Below are positions 34,792 to 45,172 of a DNA stretch of 64,000 nt, piece by piece. Location of the stretch: contig NEEC01000008.1 in the NCBI GenBank assembly GCA_002189035.1, positions 496,001 to 560,000 on the forward strand, given 5' to 3'. The position numbers and the translations under genes are program-made. This stretch comes from Utricularia gibba (taxonomy: Eukaryota > Streptophyta > Magnoliopsida > Lamiales > Lentibulariaceae). Within the stretch, counting starts at the first letter, position 1. The number at the start of each line of letters is the position of its first letter. A model generated the notes under the pieces. The model made no database searches. It saw only the letters and a program-made list of their open reading frames with translations, and was not told the DNA's origin.

Positions 34792-36674
34792 ATGGGTTGT
34801 TTTCCTTGTTTTGAATCAAGGGAAGAGGAGAAACTCGACCCGAATAAAGGCGGAGATGATCTTTCAGAAGTGCATCCGCCTGTTCCTTCAAATATATCAA
34901 AACTGTCATCCGGTGAGCGTATATTTTGTATCAATTCTTGCATTCCTTTTTCTGGGCCCTTCCTGTAGCTTTCACTTATTGCTTCCTTTTTCTGCTCCTT
35001 TACTTAGATTTGATCTTTATCGTATCAGTGATTTCTTGTATTTATGTGTGTGGTTTCTGCTTCTATGCCAGGAGGAGTGAAACTGAAATCTAGAAGTGGA
35101 GTGGGTCTTCAAAAGGAGCTGTCGCATCTGAAGAACTCCCCCGATACACAGATTGCCGCCCAGACATTCACATTCCGCGAGCTTGCCAATGCCACAGATA
35201 ATTTCAAGCCAGAATGTTTCTTAGGTGAGGGTGGCTTTGGACGAGTTTACAGAGGAAGGCTGCCAAATGGTCAGGTTGAAAATCTTCACCGATGCTGCTC
35301 TTCATTGCAATGCTGGCTTCAGGATATTGTCATTGATTTTCAGTTTTTGCAGGTGGTTGCTGTAAAGCAGTTGGATAGGAATGGACTCCAGGGTAACCGA
35401 GAATTCTTGGTTGAGGTGCTGATGCTTAGTATGCTGCACCATCAAAATTTAGTGAATTTAATGGGTTATTGTGCTGATGGGGATCAGAGGCTTCTGGTGT
35501 ATGAGTTCATGCCTCTAGGATCATTAGAAGATCACCTACATGGTAAACACTTTTTCATTCGAACTCTCTAGGGGTGTTTACAGAACACGGATGCTAAAAA
35601 GTATTCCTTGGTGTATAAGGACCAAGGACAGAACACGGATGCTAATTTGATACTAATCTCAGAGAGTGTGATTTATAAAAAGCTAGGAAGTATCAAGCCA
35701 GAGGGCTGTGTTGATGCTATGAATTTTGTGGATTATGATGAAGCTGCAGGTTGATTGGTTCGGGGATTTGGTTTTTGCAGATCTTCCTCCGGATAAAGAA
35801 CCACTTGACTGGAACACAAGAATGAAGATAGCAGCTGGTGCGGCAAAGGGACTGGAGTATCTTCATGACAAGGCCAAGCCTCCTGTTATTTACAGAGACT
35901 TCAAGTCCTCGAACATATTACTTGGCGAGGGCTTCTTCCCAAAACTTTCTGACTTTGGACTTGCAAAGCTTGGCCCGACGGGAGACAAGTCCCATGTATC
36001 GACGAGGGTGATGGGGACGTATGGCTACTGTGCACCCGAGTATGCCATGACCGGGCAACTGACCGTCAAGTCAGATGTTTACAGCTTCGGGGTCGTCTTC
36101 TTAGAGCTGATCACCGGCCGGAAAGCCATTGACAACACTCAGCCACAAGGGGAGCAGAACCTTGTTTCGTGGGTGAGTAAATGAATTGTTTAGATGGTAT
36201 GCTATGCGGGAGGATTTATTTGTTTTGCTATCTTTCTTGTCTGTGATTCGCATGTGATAGACCCGCCCGCTGTTCAACGACCGGAAGAAGCTAGCGAAGC
36301 TGGCGGATCCGAGGCTTCAAGGCAAGTTCCCGATGCGGGGGCTGTACCAAGCACTAGCAGTTGCTTCCATGTGCACACAGGAACAGGCTGCCGCCCGCCC
36401 CCTGATCGGAGATGTTGTGACGGCACTGTCGTACCTGGTGAACCAGCCGTATCACGATCCCAGCTTAGCTCCCGCACACAGCAAACACGAGCGCGCGTTG
36501 AAGGTGGTGCGAAGTGAAGACGCGGGAGAGGTGGAGGGATCCGAGAAAGAGGATTCGCCCCGAGAAGTCACGAGGAGGGACTTGGACCGCGAACGAGCGG
36601 TGGCTGAAGCCAAAATGTGGGGGGAGAATTGGCGTGACAGGAGGAGACAGTCCACGCTCAGAAGCGTGATCTAG
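34792..36674 (+). CDS. Receptor-like cytoplasmic kinase, subfamily VII (PBL type)
   Basis: Exons 34792-34912, 35072-35274, 35353-35542, 35781-36172 and 36261-36674 give 439 residues. The N-terminus MGCFPCF has Gly2 for myristoylation and Cys3/Cys6 for palmitoylation, so it should sit on the plasma membrane. [13 protein letters not shown] precedes the kinase domain. Gly-loop GEGGFGRV 92-99, catalytic Lys113 in [14 protein letters not shown] with Asp211, DFG at 229-231, activation loop [18 protein letters not shown]; all catalytic residues are present. C-terminal extension of about 90 polar residues ends [11 protein letters not shown]. Subfamily VII kinases (BIK1, PBL27 and relatives) relay signals from pattern-recognition receptors; the closest group looks like PBL27/PBL7, but the exact member is not resolved. 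The divergent neighbour is the GYF gene. Confidence 0.95.
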
Positions 36675-38028
36675 CAAGCCATGCAGTGCGTTGCTGTAGC
36701 AGCACTGACTTATGAACTCTGTTGAATTCAAGCACCAGGTTGTAATGTGATGCAGGTGATGAGGAGGAGAGAAGAAGATGAGCTTCGTTCGTAAATGTGA
36801 TGATGATGATGATGGTGGTGGTCAGTCAGTCAGCATCCACACGCAAACTGCGTTTGACCATCCAACCCCACTGCACTGCACTACGATGCATGTCTGTCTG
36901 GTCTGCTACTGCTGATGTCGCAAGAAAGCCGTACCCAATCACGACTGGTTACCCCGTTCCCCAGGAGGCTTCCCTGTCAATTCACGTGCCTCCGCCTCTC
37001 TTTCTTTTCCTTCTCGTAAATGCCCAGCTCTGAATGACGACGCCATTGAAGAAACTTCAAGAGAATTAATTCTGAATGACCGCACACGATCAATCTCCTC
37101 TAGAACGAGCTCCTCTTCCTTTTCTTTTCCCTCTTGTATTATGGGGAAGAAGGAAGCTAGCCACATGATGATTGCTGGTAGCTCAGCTCGGACGTTTGAA
37201 TCCAGCAGAACCAATGAACTATAAAGGGAGGGAGCTCCTACCTTTTTTTTTTCTTTTTTCCGTTTTTCTTCATTGCATGCCAGCCAATTGCCATAACCAC
37301 ACACACGCACACGCACACGGATGCTTGTTGATGTACTGCCCTCCCCACCGTCCGCAATTTACAAGAATGCCATGCCTTTTGTTCTAGAATACATCCTATG
37401 CAGTTGAATCATTTTTATATTGGATTAAATTCAATTAAATATATTATGAAATTTAACATTTTTAAATTTCAATATAAAAAATTATTGATCATATTCGACC
37501 TCACGTTTTAAAACACGTCGTCCGCCTTTCTGAAATTTATGCGCACAACCTCTTTTATTTTATTTTTTTTATATTTAATTACTATTTGCGACGAGCGATT
37601 GGACGCTTTTTTCCTACCATTTTTTGTCGTTAAAATGTATTATGGAAGCGTTAATTTCCATGGTATTCCCAGTCCACGCGCGAGGAGAGAGTGGTTTCCA
37701 CGGGACAAAATTCAAAAGCAAATCTCTCTCGGGTACATTGAGTCTACTTCACGCTAAATGCCTCCCTTGCATAAATAACTTGCTGTTTTTTATTCGACCG
37801 AAAAAAAAGAAAAACCGTGTGTGTTGTGTGGTCCGTGTCTCCCATCTCCCTCCCAACACTCGACTATAAAGAAGCTGCCTTCCCCTTCTCACATCACCGT
37901 CCACCAGACTCCTCCCCCCTCCCTGCCTGCCTGCCTCCTCTTCTTCTTACTCCCAAATACTGAAGCCTTTTTGTTGGTGGGATTGAGGTCAGAGGAGTCA
38001 TTTCCCACCACCCTTGTTCAGTTCAGAA
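36675..38028. promoter_or_regulatory. RLCK 3' region and NAC promoter
   Basis: No coding frame with a domain. A (GAT)n microsatellite lies at about 36797-36816 and a (CACG/CACA)n run near 37300-37320. Just before the NAC start there is a pyrimidine-rich leader with repeated CTGC (37920-37945), and a TATAAA at 37865 lies about 164 bases before the NAC ATG. Confidence 0.5.
37864..37870 (+). promoter_or_regulatory. Likely TATA box of the NAC gene
   Basis: CTATAAA lies about 160 bases upstream of the NAC start codon, followed by a pyrimidine-rich leader, the usual plant promoter layout. Confidence 0.5.
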
Positions 38029-38887
38029 ATGGAGAGAGCAATCAGAGATGGTGGGGTGCTGAGATTACCTCCAGGCTTCAGGTTTCATCCAACTGATGAG
38101 GAGCTTCTTCAATACCTGAAGCGGAAAACCATGTCCTACCCAATGCCTGGTTCAGTCATCTCTGAATTCGAGGTCTGCAAGACAGACCCCTGGAATTTAC
38201 CTGGTACATTAGACAGATTTTACTGCCAGCCTTGAAGTTTCTTTTTCCTGCGGGACAATGGTCTGAACCGAAAAAAAAAACTTCATGTTGATTCAGGTGA
38301 TGGGGAGCAGGAGAGGTACTTTTTCAGCACTAGGGAGGTCAAGTATCCGAACGGGAGCCGATCGAACCGGACAACAGGCTCCGGGTACTGGAAGGCTACC
38401 GGTTTGGATAAGCAGGTCGTATGCTCGAGGAGCAACCATGTTGTTGGAGCGAAGAAAACGCTGGTTTTTTACTGCGGGAAGCCGCCTAAAGGATGTAAAA
38501 CTGATTGGGTCATGCACGAATATCGCCTCCCGAGCACCTGTCAACGAACCCCGGTTTCAGCGGATGTAAGTTTCCTCCAATCTGCTGAACAAAAAAATAT
38601 ATATATATCAATCAGTTACCTGAAATGAGTAGATGGTGAGGTGTGCTGTTTCATTCGTGCAGGAGAACTGGGTTCTCTGCAGGATATTCCTGAAGAAGAG
38701 AAAGAGCAAAAATGCAAATGGTGAAGCAGCTCGAAATCTTACAAGGGTGGCCCCTGTTCCTTACGATTTGAATCTCGTGCCGGCGAACTCGGCCTCCGAT
38801 TACAGTGGCATAACAGAGCTGTCAATCATAAGTGAGTCAGCTGATCATGAAGAAGAAAGCAGCGGCAGCAACTGTTTCATTAAGTGA
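38029..38887 (+). CDS. NAC transcription factor, ANAC083/VNI2-like
   Basis: Exons 38029-38203, 38297-38565 and 38663-38887 give 222 residues; the three-exon structure with the first intron after DPWNLP is the normal NAC gene. NAC subdomains in order: [20 protein letters not shown] (13-32), [18 protein letters not shown] (42-59), [19 protein letters not shown] (65-83), [10 protein letters not shown] (85-94), [18 protein letters not shown] (107-124), [12 protein letters not shown] (127-138) and [12 protein letters not shown] (150-161). The short C-terminus has [20 protein letters not shown]. The [10 protein letters not shown] and KKTLVFY blocks fit the ANAC083/ANAC041 branch, whose members act in xylem differentiation, senescence and stress. 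Whether it activates or represses cannot be told from sequence. Confidence 0.94.
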
Positions 38888-40375
38888 AAGGAGCAATGCT
38901 TGAGCTTAGCTCAGAAATTTCACTGGTTTGAATTTTCAGGCCTCTCTCATTAGCAGCCTTGTGGATTTTCTCAATCGGAGTTTTGGGTTTTTCTTCAACC
39001 TGTTCAGGCTCATGGACCACAAACGATTATCAGAATTTCATCATCATGTAGCCACAATCAGTAAGTCTCCTGTAGATAATCAAATCCCCTGCTTCTCAAT
39101 GAACCTGCTTGTTTCCTTAATCATCACCATCAATGTTGTCCTCAGAGAAAGTCAATTGAAAGAAGAAATGATGGAAAAAGGTAAAAGGGGGAGAGAGTGC
39201 ATGTGCATCCACTCCAAAATGAAATGAAAAAGAAGAAAAGAAAAGGAGAGTCCTTTCTCCAAGCATTAAGCATCAAAATTCGTTCTTCGGGAAATCAGCT
39301 TATCACTTAAGCACAAGGAATCTCTTAAAGTGTGAAAATTTTTAGGAATCAAGTTCCCTCTGATTCTGTTCCTTGCGTAACTTCATCCACCTTCCAACCC
39401 CACAAAGCTCTTAGTGTTCAAAAAATAACAGGAGTCCTCGATAGTTAAAAAAGGATAGATGATCGTTGTACAACAATTACTAAGCACCGACAAGAAAAAC
39501 TTGCAAAAAATGTAACAAGTGGAGGATAAGTAACAAATAAAGAGATCAAATACCACAGTTCCCTGAAACCTTACACATTCATCACATGGTTTTAAGAACT
39601 CAGTGGCAGATAACTATCCCAAGATCAAATAAGTTACTAACCGATAAGGTGGAGCACATTACCAGTTTTTCAAGCTGACCAATTCAAAGGGCAACCACTT
39701 TCAGAGTGGATGCGTGCGCTCCCACATGGACAAGGTTGCTTACAATCCCTGCAACAATGACACTTTATTTTCTATTGACCCTGCCACCATGTTCAAACAT
39801 TGCGGCCTCAACTTGTACAAAGTCTACAAAACATAACACTGTAAAGACGTTATTGTAGGGCCCTTGTGTCATCAACCGATGGTGTGATTCTACACGCTGC
39901 CTCCAGAGGTTGGAACATTAATACGCATAAATATCGGGGATCAGTTCTCCACAAGTTTATCCCTCAAAGACAACGTGGGCACGAAAGCTACAGGACAAGA
40001 GATACGTAATACCATAACCACAAGTCAATTTCAAAAATTTTTCTTTATCACTACATCTAGAAACACGAGAGAAGACATGCGTAGTACCACACAAGCACAC
40101 ATCAATTTCACAAATTTCTTTTAGTAGTACATGTTGAAAACCAAGAGAGGTGTCCACAAGATACTGCAACACACAAAATGCTTTCCAAGTTTGATTCATC
40201 AGTCTTCAGGACAGACAAGGTATCATCATATACGGAACAGGAAAATATCTACAAACTGGTCAGCAGATGACCCTCTCCTTTAACATTAAGGGCTCGATTG
40301 TTAGTATGTTTTAGTTTACATGATTTTAAATATAATATGCTTATTTTATACTAGAATAAGTGATTGAAAAACATC

Positions 40376-40875
40376 GGACTCGTTTGGTAGAAAGTTTTAA
40401 ATAACATAGGATTATTTAACATGTGTTTGATTGAAATTTTTATAATTTGATTTATATATGATTTTACTAAAATGCACATAAAACTATGAACGTTGATGTC
40501 CGTTGATGATTTTGATATTTTCTTTACTTTTGTTAGACTTCATTCTGTGCCATCAGATTTTCGAACTACTTAACTACACATAAAAAAGTATAATGCCAAT
40601 AAAATAACTAATCCTAATTTATTGACAAAAAAGAAATAAATATAATTATTATAGTAAAAAGTTTTTGTAAAATAAAAGAGTAACATTATCTTTTATTATC
40701 ATGAGATTGATAAACTCATGTGTATATGATTTTGTGTTTCACTATAGATTGCGTGCTAAATAAAAAATTTGTTAGGATATTTAATCCATAGTATTATATA
40801 ACATATGCACCAAACTAATAATTATGATGTATTATTTAACACAACACCATCTAACAACTTCTACCAAACGAGTCC
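40376..40875. mobile_element. MITE-like element with 18-bp terminal inverted repeats
   Basis: GGACTCGTTTGGTAGAA at 40376 is mirrored by TTCTACCAAACGAGTCC at 40859-40875; the 500-bp interior is AT-rich and non-coding. GGxCTCGTTTGG-type ends are common in hAT-related and other plant MITEs. I see no clean target duplication (left flank AACATC, right flank TAAGCG), so the superfamily is undecided and an older duplication may have decayed. Confidence 0.7.
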
Positions 40876-41166
40876 TAAGCGCAACCCATAAACCAAAAAC
40901 ATAAGCCACGCTACACTATCGATGAATAGAAATGATAACCCTAAAGATAAGCTGATATTGGGTTACCAAAAAAACTAAAATTGGTTTTGTGGAATGAAGG
41001 TCCATACACAAATGGCAGAAGGGAAAACCTAACATTATCAAATGTCTGAAAATGAATTCTGAATAACAGAAAGCCTTGCATATGATCAATTAAGAGATGG
41101 GAACACATGGACAGCGCCCTCTTCGCAGTTATTCGCCTAATCTGGAAACTTGCTGATTATAAAATT

Positions 41167-41262
41167 CTAATGATTCCATTCATGGCGTCGATTCTCCTGA
41201 TTCCCAGTCTGTGTTGCGTCCGGGGGAGGTGGTTCGGAACATGCGTTTATTACAGCTCCGTT
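41167..41262 (-). other. Candidate last exon of an unknown minus-strand gene
   Basis: After a good acceptor (TTTGCTTGCAG) the minus strand reads NGAVINACSEPPPPDATQTG, then NQENRRHEWNH and stop. The composition looks coding. A possible upstream exon at about 41755-41624 reads GARVTEIVKKRIEVPP, then TRKAKMPRNASTAFGR before a GT donor. I cannot join them with confidence or name the family. Confidence 0.3.
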
Positions 41263-43471
41263 CTGCAAGCAAAATACATTCACAAATGTCGCAGATTGTC
41301 GGACTTCCTCACAATCGAATTCTCAATGATTCTCAAGAGCAGCTGATATTCAAAGGATGAAGCAAAATCAACTTCACCAAGTCTGTGAAATATATTGCTT
41401 CAAAAGATCACGCTACGACATAGGTGCCGGAACGAAATCAGCAAGAGTTCAGCCCACGAGTAAAAAAGTAGCCACAACACCCTTCATAGACTTTAAATCG
41501 AACATCCTTGGCGCGCCAATGATATCCCAAACTGTTGAAGCAAAAATATTCAAAGACCCCCATGTTTTCCCCGGGGAGAGGAAACACACTATGAAAGTTG
41601 AGAAAATGAGGAAAATCCAGAAGTACCTGCCGAACGCGGTGGAGGCGTTTCTTGGCATTTTAGCCTTGCGAGTAGGTGGAACTTCAATCCTCTTCTTGAC
41701 AATCTCCGTCACTCTCGCTCCGCAGAGCGCCCCAACGGCATCTGGCGCATGTTCTGCTCACTGCGTGCCCACCGATGGGCCGGGCCGCAGTCGATGCTCC
41801 AGCCCCGTGTTTCAGATTAATCTAGAAATTAACTTTATTTCTTAATCTCCTTTAAACGTATTCGGACAACCACATAATCCTCACATTAATTACAAATTTA
41901 TCTCTAAAGAGAAGATAATTGGGGCGATGATTCCATGTTGAAATTGCACGCAGAATCCAAGAAGAAGACGGCTTTATTCCTTGTTATCTTGCGTCTGTGT
42001 GTGGCTGGAATTTCTACGCAGACCAGGCGGGCGAGTATAAGGCTGAAAAATTCCGGCTCGAGGGACAGTTGGAGAAACTCCACGGCTCCATCTTCAGTAC
42101 GCACGCATGCAGCAGCAGCAGGATGCTCCAGATTTGGGCACGTTTGCTTATCTCCCCCCATCCCATTCCTCATCTACTTGTCTTCATGCTCTGCATTTTC
42201 GTTTCTTGTTCCTTCTCGTGCCCATTTGTGCACCGCCTTCCTTCTCTTTTCTCTGTTTCATGGCTCACTTTCGCTGAAGCGAAAATGGCGCATGGCATTG
42301 CTCTGTAACGAGAAGAGAGTTGGGATGGATCCTTTGACGCGCATAGCCTGGCACCATGTGCCTTGACCAAACCACCAAGGTGCCACGCTGTGTGCGTCAC
42401 AAGCTCCTTCCCTCGTAGCATCATCCAAGATTCCTGCAGATATTATAAACCTTACTTCAACGGGGGAGGTCCTGGCCTAGAACCCAGCGTCTAAGCTGTA
42501 AGCAAAAATCTCATGAAGATTTTGTATGGTGTTCTCCCTGTTAGCCGGTTTCCGTCCAGGCAAATCACTGAAGTAGCAATAAGCACTCTACAAGCGACCA
42601 GGGCTGCAGGAATCTGAGTTTAGAAACCTTGGACGAAAAGGTTATATAACCAGGGAGCCCATCAGAGTAGAATCAAGGCTCTGGAGATTTTTCAAGTTCC
42701 CAGATTCTGCAGGAATGGGATTTTCCATCCCACAAATATACCAGTGTTTACAAACATACCCCGAAGGCTAGTGACACTTTATGAACTAAGCAGCCAAAAA
42801 AACTAAAACAATGACAAAACGTAAGATTGATCCACTTCATGTGTCCCTGTGCGGATGCGGTTACAGAGGCAAGACGATCAGGGAGAAGCAGCTTCACACC
42901 CATCACTTCCGCTTCAGACTTTGAGCCCACAGCGCGGAAAACGAGATGGGAGATTCCTGTCCAAATTTGCCCACAATTTCGCCTGCTGAAGGCCCAGAAC
43001 ATCTTCTTTTGGCCCCTACTTCTAATGAGAAAAAAATAATTGCTACCCTATTTTGTAATTAAAAAAAAAAGAACATCCGGAGTGTTCACTGAGCGATGCA
43101 GAGAAGAGGCCGAAGGCTGAGTTAGAAGGCGAGGGTGGCGGAGGAGCTCAGCCGAGTAGTTAGCTGATTATCAGAGATCAGTTCAACGCTCTTTCTACTG
43201 CTGAAAATTACTGGATAGAAATGCTGCAGGCAACCGTTCTTTTGGTAAATAATTGACAGGTAGGGGTAATTTTCCTTTTTTTATTCTCAGAAATAGAAAA
43301 AGGCTCAAGTGGGCCGTTTGAATTATGTGATTACATATATTATTTAATTTGTGAATGATGTCTAATTATAAAGAGTAGAGAAGGTTGTTCAATGTCTACA
43401 GGCGTGCCTCTTCTCCGGGCTCCAGAACTCCGGGCCTCAATCTTCCCGTCTTCTTCTCGTTCGGAGGAAAA

Positions 43472-44364
43472 ATGTCTAGCCTCGATATGGTAAACATCAG
43501 CCAGTCCCTCGAGAGATCCATGCAAAACTGCACCTTGAACCACAATCAGAGCGCCGGCGTATCGTCACCGGAGGAAAGTTCAGATTCGCCGCTCGTCGAC
43601 GCTCTTGGTCTCACCTTAGAACTCAATTCAGCCGCGCTTCCTTTTCACTGGGAGCAATGCCTCGATTTAAAGGTACCCAAAACAAACCCCCTCCAAATAA
43701 AGAGGAGGGAATGAGCGAACAAGGGGAGGTGATTGCTCAATTGTTGCCCTTAAATGTGTGCTCGACTGCGTGAGTGAGGTGGTTTTATGTGTTTCCACAT
43801 TTATTACTGGAAAACCTTAACAGATCTTGCCGCCCTGAAAAGTGAACACGACTTCCTCTTCATTGATGGCGCTTATTTATTGCTTCTCTTTTGTTCATTT
43901 ACCACTTTTTTAAATGCCCCTTCTAATGTGACTGTACAGATATAATCCAGCATGGGTTCGTTTTTTACTTCAATTTTGTTCAAACGACTCAAAGTTCTGA
44001 TCTTATGAATGACATACAACAGACTGGGGAAATATACTACATAAATTGGACGACTGGGATGAGAGCCAAGGATGATCCACGAACTGCTTATGTATTTGTG
44101 TATTCTTCTGATGAGGAGGAGGATTGCGGTTCATATGACAGTGAAGAATCATCTTCCGAATCATCGCTTTCTTCATCTAGAGAAACCAGGATTGTTAGCA
44201 ATCTCTTTGAAGAGAAAGGGGACGAAGAAACTGAGAGTAGCATCAATTCTCTTCATGTCCTCGTTGTAGCTGGATGTAAAAGCTGCTTCACGTATTACAT
44301 GGTTCCCAAGAACCACGAAGTCTGCCCAAAATGCTGTGGCCAGCTCCTGCATCTCTATAGATGA
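43472..44364 (+). CDS. WW-domain protein, CURLY FLAG LEAF 1 (CFL1)-like
   Basis: Two exons, 43472-43672 and 44023-44364, give 180 residues. The WW domain spans the intron: LPFHWEQCLDLK, then TGEIYYINWTTGMRAKDDPR (about 57-87), with W60 and P86. A Ser/Glu-rich acidic stretch follows (YDSEESSSESSLSSSRE), then a C-terminal zinc-ribbon-like block VAGCKSCFTYYMVPK ... CPKCCGQLLHLYR. This order is that of rice CFL1 and its Arabidopsis relatives, which bind HD-ZIP IV proteins such as HDG1 and reduce cuticle formation. Start MSSLDMVNISQSLERS was chosen because the family has an (S)LDMVNxSxSLE start; the frame is open 29 codons further upstream. Confidence 0.92.
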
Positions 44365-45172
44365 TTGGATGATTCCTATTGACCTGTCTAGAATTTGAAT
44401 GTATCTGATATGGGGAAAGGAAAGAATTCATCAGCTTGATGAGTACGTTACTCTGGTTACTGTTTTATTTATTGAGTGGGGATTGAGAGTTTTCTGGGCT
44501 GATGATGATTTCTTGAGATGTTTGGCATTGTTTATTTATGATTAGTAGGGAATGGAAGCATCAATTTTTCGCACAAGACTCACTTGTTGGAAGATGAGCT
44601 TGGAGTTTTTGGAACCAGAATTTCATGTTTGATTCTTAAAATTGACTCCTTGTGCCAAACGATAGTGATGCTAGATGAAACATTTTCCCAAACTCAAAAC
44701 CTCCACCAGGACAAAGCACTTTGGCACCATCATATAGTGTTTTCGTTCACATAATAGCACTGCCGCATCATGTTTGAATGAATTTACAATCTTCAAGTTT
44801 GTGTGTGTATTTAGTAGCGGATATATGAAGAAGAAGGCAGGTTTTAGGATACTATGTTATTTGGATTGATTTTTCTTATACATGAATTTCAGATTACTTC
44901 TTTGAGAAAATTTTAAACTTTTATGATTTCATTTTTGCCATTAAACATGTATAATTCGTTTCATTTTTGCCATCACACTATAAACTAGTTTAAAAATATT
45001 GAAAAACCGTTCATTCAATAAATGAAAATAATGGCCTCAATGAACATTAGGGTTTAGAGACCCCATGTAAATCAAAACTCCCGCTTGATTGTAAACTAAT
45101 TCACCTCTTTCAACAAATGGGTGACGGCAATTCAAGGAAACAAGAGAGATAAGTTTAGTCACCAAAGGAGAT
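44365..45172. other. Edge of the gene island, AT-rich
   Basis: CFL1 3' region followed by AT-rich sequence up to the MULE pseudogene. No gene seen. Confidence 0.5.

Larger units (their letters stand above)
38888..43471. other. Long spacer with a MITE and uncertain exon candidates
   Basis: Starts with the NAC 3' region. Holds a 500-bp MITE-like element (40376-40875), a possible minus-strand terminal exon (41167-41262) and an open stretch ending near 41630 that might belong to the same unknown gene. 42000-43450 has open frames on both strands (for example 43002-42748 minus, with VFRAVGSKSEAEVMGVKLLL) but no recognised domain. Confidence 0.45.

Noticed and set aside
41935-42366. Plus-strand frame of 143 residues, and a second one in another phase
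   Set aside because: Composition is rich in Ser, Arg and His without a recognisable domain, and two phases look equally good.
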